Assembly (NCBI RefSeq): GCF_027579695.1
Contig: NC_083586.1
Span: 2,842,501-2,906,500, forward strand
Reading direction: 5' to 3'
DNA: 64,000 nucleotides
Source: Neoarius graeffei
Taxonomy: Eukaryota > Chordata > Actinopteri > Siluriformes > Ariidae
Below the pieces are notes generated by a model. The model worked only from the letters and a program-made list of their open reading frames with translations. It was not told where the DNA came from and made no database searches. A program made the position numbers and the translations under genes. This document shows positions 21,556 through 31,879 of this stretch, piece after piece. Each line of letters opens with the position of its first letter. Within the stretch, counting starts at the first letter, position 1.

Positions 21556-22676
21556 AAGTCAAGTCAACTTTATTGTCAAATATGCTATACATGCTCGACA
21601 TACAGCACAGATGAAATATCAGTCCTCTCTGACCCACGGTGCAAACTGGCAATGCAACAAATAAAAATAGAATAATTGAAAAAACAAACAATATAAACAG
21701 TATAAACACTCTAGATAGGAACTAGACAGACTAAACACTCAATATAAACAGAATAAATAAACAGTATAAACACTAGATAAGAACAAGACAGACTAAACAC
21801 TCAGACAATATAACAGGGATGTGATTTTTCCGCGAATTCGCGGAATTCCGCTTTTTTCACCTCAAAATTTGAAAAAAACATTTTTTTTCCGATTTTCCGC
21901 TCAAAAATCCGCATTCGTATCCTATTCGTTCCGACTTTCAGTAATTCCGTCATTGAGATGAAACGAGGTACGTGATTGGCCCATCGCTCTGTAGCAACCA
22001 ATGAACGCGCTTGTTAGATAGCTGTACGTAAGCTCACTTCAAACAAAGAGTTGAAAGATGGCAGCCTCCGTGATCGAGCGTAAAGATACAAATCGAGTTA
22101 AAGAAATCGACAGAATAGTGAAAAACAAGTTCCGTTGGGAATGGTTGGAGAAAGAGGTTGCTACAGACGTTGGACATAAGACTGTGAGACATTTGTTCAG
22201 CGATCTCGTTCTTTGGGGGGAGGGCAGAGGTCTCTGGCTGTCAAGTTTGGGGATGCTGGGACCTCCCCTGCCCGAGCTACGAGCGTGCAAAGTCGGGCTG
22301 GAGCCCGGGATAGAAACGAAACCTAAGCGGAGTGCTGCGGCTCGCCTCGGGGCGAATTACGTCCCGAGGCACGGGGCTAGCACGCCCTGCCCGTGCTGGT
22401 TCTTTGGGGAGAGGGCAGAGGACTCTGGCTGTCAAGTTTGGGCAGGCTGGGACCTCCCCTGCCCGAGCTACGAGCGTCCAAAGTCGGGCTGGAGCCTGGG
22501 ATAGAAACGAAACCTAAGTGAGTAAACACAGTAGTTTTGAATATCCTTAAGTGAATGAACACTGTGGAGTTATGATTATCCTTTGGTGAGTGAACACTAT
22601 AGAGTTATGTATATGAAGTTGACATTGCTAGAGTAGAAACTGCAGAAAAAAAGTGACTGATATGCTGGAACTGGAC

Positions 22677-23217
22677 TAGTCTGGTTAACACCAGACCATA
22701 TCACAAGTGAAATATGGTCTGGAATCCGCCTATTGAATTTCTCGTAGGGGAGGTGTGGTTTACGATTGTCAACGGCCATTTATTGGACGTTGCGAATGTC
22801 TGTCATTTGGCGTATACGTAGCCCATGGCTAATCATGGCAGTTGTACCCGGTGACGTAGTTAGAGCGACGAAGAGGCGAAGAAGAGAAGGAAAGAGAAGG
22901 CAAAACAAAAATAGACTGTAACGCCAAACGCTGTTCTTTTTTTAAAACAAACTTTCGCTCTAAACTATTCAGAACAGTGTCTAAAGCTTGATCGAAAGCT
23001 TGGTTCGTATCGCTCGCCGCCATGTTAAATGTGATTCGTAAACTGTCCCAAATAAACTACAAGCTTCCGTTTGTCGAGTAGTACGCGTCACCGTCTTTCC
23101 ACCCCTCCCCACTCTCTGATTGGCTCCCTAACTCAGGCGAGCCTTTAGACCATAGTTTCCATGCTGTCTTTTCAGATTGGAACAATTGTGCAAAGCAGCA
23201 TGGGATTTCCCAGGCTA
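22677..23217. mobile_element. MITE 'B' copy 2 (inverted relative to copy 1)
   Basis: Ends TAGTCTGG...CCAGGCTA are flanked by GAACTGGAC (22668-22676, 23218-23226), a 9-bp duplication as for copy 1. The interior matches 8990-9556 in reverse complement, for example the TGGTCTGGAATCCGCCT block. Confidence 0.8.
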
Positions 23218-23321
23218 GAACTGGACATGGATGCTAGCATCTTTTTTTCTTTGAGAGTTCCTGAAGGCTTGTGGATGAATTCTTATGTTGCATCATGTTT
23301 GTTTGAAAAGGCACATTTAGG

Positions 23322-24041
23322 TAGGGCTGCACAATTAATCGAATTTAATCGAAAATTACGATTTTGGCTGCCACGATTAAATTAAATGAAAATCGCGATT
23401 TATTTCCATTTAAAATGCGAGCTCTGCTGCATATCTGATAAAGTACTTTTTGACCAGTACTCCGCCAAACCATTAGGGGGCGAACCGACGCATGTAAGGT
23501 TTCATTACTCCGCCTAAATAAGCAAGCAAGCCAAGTGACTTGGCTTGCTTGCTTATTTAGGCGGAGTAATGAAACCTTACATGCGTCGGTTCGCCCCCTA
23601 ATGGCGTGAGAGTAGGTAACAGATTGAGGTGAGAGAGAAAAGCTAACTATGTCGGAACAACAGACTATTTAGCACTGGAGGCAATGCTGTGACCTGCCTA
23701 CGCTCATGTTTAAAGCCAGAGCATGTTGATAGGCTGGTCTTTCTAGCTAAAAACTTGTAGGCCTCAGTATAATGCTATGTAATTGTTGCAACTGAGTTTT
23801 CAGTTCCTTCATCCTTTGGTAATTTCTTGGATAAATTTCATTTATTTGTCATTTGGAAATCAGAATTTCTCTTTTAAATTTCATTCTGCACTGAAAGCTG
23901 TTCATATTGTTTGTTTGAATATAGTGAAATAAAATTTAAGTGATTTCCCTAACATCAAGAATAATCGTGATTAATAATCGTGATTACAATTTTGATCAAG
24001 ATAATCGTGATTATCATTTTTTCCATAATCGTGCAGCCCTA
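23322..24041. mobile_element. hAT-type MITE, 8-bp TSD CATTTAGG
   Basis: Ends TAGGGCTGCACAATT / AATCGTGCAGCCCTA, AT-rich subterminal repeats (ATAATCGTGATTA), and CATTTAGG duplicated on both sides (23314-23321, 24042-24049). No transposase. It contains a perfect 67-bp-arm hairpin. Confidence 0.85.
23470..23604. repeat. Perfect hairpin, 67-bp arms, 1-nt loop
   Basis: The arms 23470-23536 and 23538-23604 are exact reverse complements around a single G. The palindrome lies inside the hAT MITE. Confidence 0.95.
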
Positions 24042-24622
24042 CATTTAGGTATGTTCAACTTCTACAGTAATTGAAAGTATAAATTTTGTTTTTCCTTATA
24101 CAATTTTCTATTTATTCTAATGCAGATGATTTAATTTAGAATGACATTTTTAGGTTTCATGTTTTGGCTTTTTGTCAGTTAAGAATCATTGAATTTACTA
24201 TAGGGGCTCAGAGTTGCATGTTGACCATTAAATTGGCTTGAATTTGTTAATCATGACAAGTTTTTTCTTGTGTATTTGCTTGCCATTTTAGTACAATTTT
24301 TAAGTCAGAAAACCCCAGAACCCAGGAGCTTCGGGGGGCTTTGCCCCCCTTGTCCCCCCACCAGGGCGCTGCCCTGGACCAGCTGGGGGCCTGCGGCCCC
24401 CAGACCCCCGGCTAAAATTTTCAGATAATTTCACCAGCCCCAAATCACATCCCTGATATAAACAGTATAAAACACTCTAGATATGAACTAGACTAAACAC
24501 TCAAACAATATAAACAGTATAAATAAACAGTATAAACACTAGATAAGAACAAGACAGACTAAACACTCAAACAGACAACATAAACAGTATAAACACTCTA
24601 GATATTAACTAGACTAAACACT

Positions 24623-24660
<38 letters not shown>

Positions 24661-24714
24661 AATTGGTACAAATAACCAAACAGTCAAGGGCACTTGAGGT
24701 ACTGAGGTTTTTCA

Positions 24715-25828
24715 CCCACGTGACCAAGTCATGTGAGGCTGCCATTTTGGACGTCACGGCTCGAATCAGTTTGAATGCGAGGAAGGCGACAAACGAAAAA
24801 CATAAAAGAAAAAGGAGCGAGATGCAGAAAACACCTTCACTATCCAGCGACGTAGGGCATTTACAGGGCGAGCAGAGGGAGAGGTATTTGCAAAAATTGA
24901 GGTTAGCAGGCTTAGAGAACGACGTTTACCTGCTTCCACCAGGATTGTTCACTGACGTACGGAAGTACACGAAGCCCTCGTCTTTACCTGACTTCGGCCC
25001 ACATGATCTGTATACCTGTGTCGTTAAAAACCCATCGCCATACACAGGTATTGATCTGAAAGCGTATAAGAGTTTGGATGCCTACAAATATTTTGTGTCA
25101 GGCTGGGTAACATGCCTACATCAACGGGTCGTCCCTGGAGCCGGTGGTCGCCATCTTATTACAGCTAAGGTTTGTTCACATTTTCATTTACTTTCGGTCC
25201 TCAGGATAAACAAAATGTTATTAAATGTCATTGAAATAACTTCTTAGTCTGTTGAGACATGGCCCATTATAAATTTGCTGTTACCAGGCAATGACCAAGA
25301 ACTGTATTATTAGGGTCGGTGTCTGTGTTGTAGCAGTGCACTAGCAGCTAGCTGTTAGCACTAGCTAATGTCAACAACATAGCTAGTATGTTACTGTAGC
25401 AATGTTTACGTTCAGTCATTTGGATGACTGTTAAAACCTTTCAGTCTCAAGTTTTTCCTTTACTGTATTTACTAGTTTACTGTAATTATGATCCGGCAGC
25501 TATTTACACCGGATCCAGTGTAAATAGCTGCCGGAGCGCGCTCCGGCTTGCTCGCGCTCCGGAACCTCGGCCGGAGCACTCCAGGAGCAAGCCGGAGCGC
25601 GCTGCTTAATTTGAGGGGGAGCAAGCCGGAGCGCGCTGCTTAATTTGAGGGGGAGCAAGCCGGAGTGCGCTCCGGCAGCTATTTACACTGGATCCGGTGT
25701 CTGTAACACGTTTTTTTTTTTTTCAAGCTGGTTCTCCCTCTCTGTCTACAGCGTTAGTATGTAGCTTGACCTTCAAAATGGCGGACACCGGGGTGTCACG
25801 TGACCCTGTGACATCAGGTGAAAAACCT
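24715..25828 (+). mobile_element. Element 'A' copy 2
   Basis: Same ends and same exon as copy 1 (11680-12954) with few base changes. The right half differs: the outer right palindrome arm is missing and a T-rich stretch with AAGCTGGTTCTCCCTCTCTG takes its place. It is inserted in the Rex1-like LINE 3' UTR. Confidence 0.8.
24727..25169 (+). pseudogene. N-terminal exon of a YqaJ/SWIM-type protein, in element A copy 2
   Basis: Near-identical to 11695-12144 with a few substitutions (for example LENDVYLL for LESDVYLL). It ends at the same GCTAAG|GTTTGT donor. The reading frame is kept in both copies. Confidence 0.55.
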
Positions 25829-26013
25829 CAATAGCAGGTAAACATGAAATAAGCAGAATAAACAAACTAGCAGCTGTTAAGGTGAGGTAGTGTGGAATAG
25901 GGCAAATGGGCGAGGTAAAGTGAGATGTGCGGTCCCTGAGTTCAGTGTGTTAATGAACAATGAGATGTATGTATGTGTGTGTGTTGGGGGGGGGGAACTG
26001 TGAGGATGACATG

Positions 26014-26502
26014 TCAGATGCTGAAGGGGGGTGTGCGAGCAGAATTTGTGGCAGGGGGCAGAGGGGGGAGGAGGGGCAGAACAGGGAGGGAGTTGAGCCT
26101 CCTGACCGCCTGGTGAAAGAAACTGTTCTTGAGCCTGCTGGTTTTGGTCCGGAGACTCCGCAGTCTCCTCCCTGACGGCAGCAGGCTGAAGAGGTTGTGA
26201 GATGGGTGGGTGGGGTCACCTGCAATCCTGATGGCTTTGCGGGTGAGGCGAGAGTTATAGATATCCATAAGAGAAGGGAGAGAGACACCAATGATCTTCT
26301 CAGCTGCTCTCACGATGCGCTGCAGAGTCTTGCAGCAGGACACGGTGCAGGCGCCGTACCACACGGTGATGCAGCTGGTCAGGATGTTCTCGATGGTGCC
26401 TCTATAGAATGTGTGCATGATGGGGGCCGGGACTCTTGCTCTCCTCAGTTTGCGGAGGAAGTACAGACGCTGTTGGGCTTTTTTGGCCAGTGATGCGGCC
26501 AA
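26014..26502 (-). pseudogene. C-terminal part of Rex1/CR1-like reverse transcriptase
   Basis: The frame reads KKAQQRLYFLRKLRRARVP, FYRGTIENILTSCITVWYG, LTRKAIRIAGDPTHPSHNLF and LLPSGRRLRSLRTKTSRLKN. This is the thumb/C-terminal region of CR1-superfamily LINE polymerases in fish. The polymerase palm and endonuclease are absent (5' truncation). Confidence 0.75.
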
Positions 26503-26546
26503 ATGTTCTTAAAGATAGAAAACAAAAGCTCGTTTTTAGGGGTAAT

Positions 26547-27214
26547 CAGGAGCGATTCTAGCATCTGATCTTTGGGGGTGCTTAGCCCCCAGAGCTGACA
26601 GAGGCACCTGGCTTGAACGACAGTGTTTCCACGTTTATTCCGCATTTAGACTAGACTTAACTAGACAAGAAGACTAGACAAGACTAGACTTATGCAATGT
26701 TTTAACAGAAGCTGACCCAATAAACTATGATATCTACACATTTACAATATTTACGTTATATTTTAACTAAACAAGACCTACTACTGCATTTGTAATGTTG
26801 GAGCTATTCATTTTGAACAGTGGTAATTGTTAATTACTTAACTCCAGTCCGTACCTTCACATCTCGCTATGCCAGTAATACTCAGGTGCTACTTCGAGTT
26901 CCTCATCGGCGTGGAATCCAGTTTAAAAAAAACAAAACACCATGTCGTAGCAAGCACTCGCACAGACAGGCAACCCAATCAGAGGGGACGCAAGGAGGAG
27001 AGGTATTTTACTGCTCATAGAACTATCACGTAACAGGTGAATTCAAGAACACACACACACGCCCGCGCACACATTCATTGCGCAGTGCGCAAGGGCACTT
27101 ATTTCTGAAAATTACGTCCAAAAGCAGTGTTTTTGAGGGTGCTGAGCTAGGGGGTGCTGAGCTCGTTTTTGGGGGTGCTTGAGCACCCCCAAAAATAGGC
27201 TAAACATGCCCCTG
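26547..27214. mobile_element. hAT-type MITE, 8-bp TSD GGGGTAAT
   Basis: Ends CAGGAGCGATTCTAG and (complement) CAGGGGCATGTTTAG, with GGGGGTGCT hairpin-prone repeats inside both ends. GGGGTAAT is duplicated on both sides (26539-26546, 27215-27222). There is no transposase frame. Confidence 0.75.
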
Positions 27215-27299
27215 GGGGTAATACTTATCAGTGGCATTTTGTTAATAAGGGAATGACTCAAGGAAGTGTAAGTCACCTACATCTTTTTAATTTGTTTAT

Positions 27300-27835
27300 T
27301 ATTGTTCCCATTTCCGGTTGAGAGTATGCTGTGCACGTTTCGACTTCCGCTTTTCACCGTAGCTTTTTATTTTTCTCCCCCCCCTTTGTTTTTCTTTTTG
27401 TGTTTGTATAGTTTGAAGGTTGTTCTTTGTTTGAATGTTTTGTCTGGTGGTTGTGGCGTAGCTCCAGACCCAGTTTTGGGTGTCAGTTCCCTTCAGGCCT
27501 TGGTCTGCCATGGGTGATGCCTGTGTCCCTCGCAATGGACTGCAGTGAGGTCGTTGCTCTTTTAACATCATGGTCATCCAGCGCTCTGTGCAGTGGTGCT
27601 TCTGTGCTCGGTGCGCTGTTCTGAATGATGTTGCCTGATGGTGTTGTGGTGGCTGTGCAGGCAGTGTGGGACATACCTTCGTGCACCTTTGGTGGGACTG
27701 TGGGTAGCGATGCCACTGGAATTACATCCTAAGCCTCGTATTGTGCTTTTTTTTTTTGCAATTGCAAAGTGGCCTTGGGTGTGAGAAAGGCACTATACAA
27801 GTTGAAATTATTATTATTATTAACGATCTTAATAT
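27300..27835 (+). mobile_element. LINE 3' region with (ATT)n tail
   Basis: Non-coding sequence ends in GGCACTATACAAGTTGAAATTATTATTATTA, the usual 3' tail of L2/CR1-type fish LINEs. No polymerase part is attached in this orientation. Confidence 0.5.
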
Positions 27836-28084
27836 TGTTGAAAATGAACTGAGTCACATAGTTAAATATGCGGATGATATTACCATCCAAGTTAAGGTAT
27901 GCAAGAGCAAGAATGCTAATACTAATGAGCAGATATGTAAAGAAGTTGTTGAACAATATTTTGATTGGTTTAGGGACAATTGCCTGCCCTACAATATTAA
28001 TAAAATTAATTAATTCATTATTTATCAGAAAACTAAGGGAGATATGAATTCAGATTGTAGCATAAAGCAAGTAGAGAAGCTTAA

Positions 28085-28762
28085 AGGGCATATCACAGGT
28101 AAATTCAGGAGCAAGATCAATGTAATTCTCCTATTTTATATTAAACTTTGGTCAAATATCTGTAACATTCTGCATTCTCTGAATTTTTTTTACCTTGCGC
28201 AATACCAGAAAAATTCAGTTGAAATCAAGCCATTTGAGGTGAATTGGTCCGCTTCTGAAAAAACTTGGCATTTGGATTTCCCGCCAAACATTGATTTTCG
28301 TGATGTCATGTGAGGGATGCCTCCCTCTGAACCCTACGTCAGCGCTGGTTTGTTTATGAGAAAACGACCTGGTGGTTTTCTGCAAATTTCTTCAACGTTA
28401 TCATGTAATCATTAAAATGGTTAACAGATGTATCGTAGGAAGGTGTAGCAGCACCAATCTTGATGGGATTAGTACTCAGCATTTCCCAAAAGCCTGGACA
28501 ATGAGAGAGAAATGGGAGCGCTTGGTCTACACAGGCTGTGCACTGAAACTGTGCAAGTTCTCGCAACCTGCTGGCGCTTCCACAGGTGACGTCACAATTC
28601 TGGCTCCAGACTCCCTTGGGATTTTTCCAGACATGTTCTGTTATTTTATTTTTTTCTGCTGTAGACAGATGGCCTTGTGCAAAATTACCCTTCTGGATGA
28701 GTGTGTAAAGGGACAGAATTTCATATATATTAAAAAAAAAAAATTGGTCCAGGATATGCACT
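28085..28762 (+). mobile_element. Kolobok-type transposon remnant, TSD TTAA
   Basis: Ends AGGGCATATCACAGG and (complement) AGTGCATATCCTGG, flanked by TTAA on both sides. TTAA targets plus an encoded THAP domain are the signature of Kolobok. It is inserted in an LINE RT frame. Confidence 0.7.
28417..28584 (+). CDS. THAP-domain exon of the Kolobok element
   Basis: Starts MVNRCIVGRCSS, with the Cys-x4-Cys opening of a THAP C2CH finger, then HFPK and KWERLVYTG. It stops at donor CCACAG|GTGACG before the C-terminal CxxH half. THAP fingers bind the ends of P- and Kolobok-type transposons. The rest of the transposase is absent. Confidence 0.6.
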
Positions 28763-28899
28763 TTAAAATACTAAGAGTAACTTTTCAGAGTAATAATGAA
28801 TTTAAAGAGTATGTTAAGGGAAAACTCATAGAAGCAAACAAGTGTCTATATGTCCTTAGATCCTTACATAAGGAAGGTGACCAGCAACCTGATATGAAT

Positions 28900-29100
28900 T
28901 TTATGTTTTTTTAATTATCTATAGTTTTACCAAAAATTAAAATAATACAATTTATTTAGTGCCTAAACAAATATGCTCTAAGCACTTTACAATCACAAAC
29001 TAATAAATAATTCAGTAACTAATTAAAAAGGCTAATAACTAAATAAAAAATAAATACATATATTAAAAAAAACCCTATAGATTAAAAGCAAGCCTAAAAA
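28900..29100. other. AT-rich interval between elements
   Basis: The minus strand resembles a LINE tail (GTAAAGTGCTTAGAGC...ATAAATTGTATTATT). I see nothing coding. Confidence 0.35.
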
Positions 29101-29109
29101 AATGCGTTG

Positions 29110-29315
29110 ACTGAAAGCAAAGGTTCACATACATTTTGCCACTCACAGATATGTAATATTGGATCATTTTCCTCAATAAATAAATGACCAAGTATAATAT
29201 TTTTGTCTCATTTGTTTAACTGGGTTCTCTTTATCTACTTTTAGGACTTGTGTGAAAATCTGATGATGTTTTAGGTCATATTTATGCAGAAATATAGAAA
29301 ATTCTAAAGAGTTTG
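29110..29315. mobile_element. Isolated Tc1 terminal inverted repeat
   Basis: Matches the right end of the Tc1 copy at 57957-58165 almost base for base (for example CTCACAGATATGTAATATTG). There is no left end or transposase, so it is a truncated or recombined end. Confidence 0.8.
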
Positions 29316-29706
29316 TCTGTAGTATTTCTATTATTTATTATTTCTATTATTATTTCAGCGGACAGCGGACTTCCTGGTTGAGTTGCTACGCACTTCCTGG
29401 TTCTTGAGTTGTTTGTGATGAGTCCTTTTTTTCCCGCGAGCATTGGCATTAATTACTAATCTTTTTTTTATTTTCTTTTTTTTCTACAAATAATTTTCCA
29501 GTATTATCTTCATTTTTATTGTACTGTCGCTTTCCTTTTTGTACTTTCCACTTTTGCTTTCCTTTTTCCTTTTTTTTTCGGAAGAACGCCGAGACCGGAA
29601 GCTTTCTTTTTCTTCTCCTGCGTAAAGACCACAAGCAGAGGCCATCCACATCGGATCTGCTTTAATATCGACAGATCTTCGATTAAGGTACTTGAATCCT
29701 TTCATC

Positions 29707-30612
29707 ATGGCAAACCTTCAGCCTGTTCAGTGTGCTGAGTGCAGGATGTTTAGTCATTCTTCCTCCGTCGCTACCTATAGCTTTATTTGTGATAAGTACA
29801 GATTAGTTAGCTCTCTGACGGAGAAGATTACAGTGCTAGAAGTGCGTATCCAGGCTTTAGAGAAGGTCAGTGAGAACGAGAACAGTATAGTTTCTGTAGG
29901 GGAAAGTCTGGATGCCCTAGGTCAATTTAGTAATCCCCCAACTCTGGCATTACAGCCTTCACAGCGGGGCGAATGGTTGACGACTCGGCGGCATAAGCGT
30001 AGAGCCAAAGCTACCACTGAGGCTCGCCCACGGGAGCACCACTCCTCTCTGCGTCACGTGTCGAACAGGTTTGCTCTCCTTAGTGACGCACCTGCTGAGA
30101 AACCTGAAAGAGCTCTGGTTATAGGGGACTCTATCATACGGCACGTGAAATTAGCTCAGCCTTTAGGGGCACCAGCAGCTTTAGTCAGGTGTATACCGGG
30201 AGCCAGGGCGCCGGACATAGCAGGTAATCTTAGGGTCCTAGGCAAGCACAGGTTCTCAAAGATAGTTATCCATGCAGGAGCTAATGATATATGCCTTTGT
30301 TAGACTGAGGTTACTAAGAGTAATTTTGTAGAGGTGTTTAAATTAGCGAAGGCGATGTCCGATGCTGTAGTATGTTCTGGTCCCATCCCAATGCGGCGTG
30401 GTGATATAGCTTACAGCAGGTTATGGTCGCTGAACTGCTGGCTGTCCAGGTGGTGCTCTGAAAACACTGTGGGCTTTATAGATAATTGGGCTAATTTTGA
30501 GGGCACTGCTGGTCTGTTAGGGCGGGATGGTATCCATTCCACTTGGGAAGGCGCTGCTCTCATTTCCTGCAGCATAGGTCATAGTCTCAGAACAGGCCTA
30601 GTTAATTCCTGA
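29707..30612 (+). pseudogene. L2 ORF1 protein with SGNH esterase domain, one stop
   Basis: The frame starts [15 protein letters not shown]; a coiled-coil stretch follows ([20 protein letters not shown]). An SGNH-hydrolase-type esterase domain comes next: block [13 protein letters not shown], block [11 protein letters not shown], and DGIHST with the Asp-x-x-His pair. TAG at 30301 interrupts the frame and the rest continues in phase. Zebrafish L2 and CR1 elements have such esterase ORF1 proteins, thought to act in RNP formation or membrane binding. Confidence 0.8.
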
Positions 30613-30708
30613 CAATCCAGAGCCAAGGCCAGGGGACAGACGAACAGGCTAAACCGACTGTCTGCTAGCTGCACAGAGTCGTCACTCAGGGTCCACTACA
30701 TTGAGACT

Positions 30709-31602
30709 GTGTCTCTTCCCCGAACTAAACAAAAAGGTAGACATTTTCAGAGAGTTTGTTCCAGTAACCTAATCAATATAAAATTAGATCATACTGACTG
30801 TACAGCTGCTGCCTGCACCTTTGATCTAAAGGTGGGGCTATTAAATATGAGATCTCTTACATCTAAAGCGCTAATGGTTAATGAACTCATTACTGATCAA
30901 AAGTTTAATGTACTTTGTTTAACTGAAACATGGATTAAGCCAAATGAATATATAGCATTAAATGAAGTGAGTCCTCCTGGATACAGTTATATACACCAGC
31001 CTCGTCAAACTGGCAGAGGAGGCGGCGTTGCGGTTATTTATAATGATTATCTAGGTGTAACACAAAAACCTGGTTATAAATTTAATACATTTGAAGTTCT
31101 TCATACTCATATAATCTATGTAGCCTTGAAAAATAAGTCTACCCAGTTAATTCCATTGCTTATTATTTACAGGCCCCCGGGGCCATATTCTGAGTTTCTT
31201 TCTGAATTTGCAGGTTTTATCTCAGATCTGGTTATTTCCTTAGACAAAGCTTTAGTTGTCGGAGATTTTAATATTCACTTCGATAACCCAGAAGACCCTT
31301 TAAAAACAGCGTTTGTGTCCATTTTGGATTCAGTAGGGATTAATCAGACTGTCATAGGACCGACCCATAATGGTGGTCACACCCTCGATCTAATACTAAC
31401 ATTCGGGTTAAACGTAGAAAATATAGTCACACGTCCACAGTCTGAAGTTATCTCAGATCATTATCTCATCTCATTCAAACTTTGTCTGAGTAATAATATA
31501 TACACATCACCACGCTACTGTATTAAACGTACATTCACGTCAACTACTGCACAGAGCTTTATAAATGATCTCCTTATCAACTTTGATTGTTATCAACTTT
31601 GA
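30709..31602 (+). pseudogene. L2 ORF2, apurinic-type endonuclease domain
   Basis: EEP-fold endonuclease motifs in order: GLLNMRSL, LCLTETW (catalytic Glu), GRGGGVAVIY, LLIIYRPPG, ALVVGDFNIHF, HTLDLIL and VISDHYLISF (catalytic Asp-His). In L2 elements it nicks target DNA to prime reverse transcription. No clear ATG opens the frame; the first in-frame candidate is a GTG. The frame shifts at the end into the linker upstream of RT. Confidence 0.8.
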
Positions 31603-31691
31603 TTGGGTCACTGTCAGCCCCTGCGGAACTTGATCAGGCAACTGAATGCTTCGAGTTAACATTCCGCCATACTTTAGATAATGTAGCTCCT

Positions 31692-31879
31692 CTTAAAAAG
31701 AAAATGGTCAGAGACAAAAAATTAACACCCTGGTATCATTATACCAGGGTGTTAATTTTTTGTCTCTGACCATTTTCTTTTTAAGAAAATGGTTCCAATT
31801 TTCGAGTGGTCTGTTTTAATGTGCGAGTGTCATCATTATGACACTCGCACATTAAAACAGACCACTCGAAAATTGGAAC
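31692..31879. repeat. Two back-to-back perfect hairpins
   Basis: Hairpin A: arms 31692-31736 and 31741-31785 (45 bp), loop CATT. Hairpin B: arms 31792-31833 and 31838-31879 (42 bp), loop CATT. The second L2 copy (48600-48700) has only the single-copy order, so both are local inverted duplications. Confidence 0.95.

Larger units (their letters stand above)
21814..24455 (+). mobile_element. DNA transposon 'Y', TSD ATATAA
   Basis: Inverted ends CAGGGATGTGATTT / AAATCACATCCCTG with ATATAA on both sides (21808-21813, 24456-24461). A coding remnant starts at 22058 (MAASVIERKDTNRVKEIDRI, then NKFRWEWLEKEV), the N-terminus of the same protein family as in element X. A ~118-bp segment is duplicated (22209-22327, 22399-22517). 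A GC-rich tail (GCTTTGCCCCCCTTGTC, CTGCGGCCCCCAGACC) precedes the right end. It carries MITE B copy 2 and a hAT MITE inside. Confidence 0.75.
21556..26511 (-). mobile_element. Rex1-like LINE, 5'-truncated, with several nested insertions
   Basis: The minus-strand RT C-terminus (26502-26014) is followed by a long 3' UTR with repeats such as AGTATAAACACTAGATAAGA (plus-strand view, 21690-21800 and 24460-24625). It ends in a tail reading TTGACAATAAAGTTGACTTG. The UTR is interrupted by element Y (21814-24455) and element A copy 2 (24715-25828). Removing these gives one continuous LINE end. Confidence 0.75.
27836..28895 (+). pseudogene. LINE reverse transcriptase fragment, split by a Kolobok element
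   Basis: The first part reads INDLNIVENELSHIVKYADD and EVVEQYFDWFRDNCLPYNIN, with the YADD catalytic box. After the insertion (28085-28762) it goes on ILRVTFQSNNEFKEYVKGKL and ANKCLYVLRSLHKEG. Removing the insert and one TTAA joins the frame exactly (KL-K-ILRVTF). 5' and 3' parts are missing. Confidence 0.7.

Noticed and set aside
22250..22520. GC-rich frames in element Y as a gene
   Set aside because: They arise from a duplicated non-coding 118-bp segment and lack motifs beyond the N-terminal remnant.
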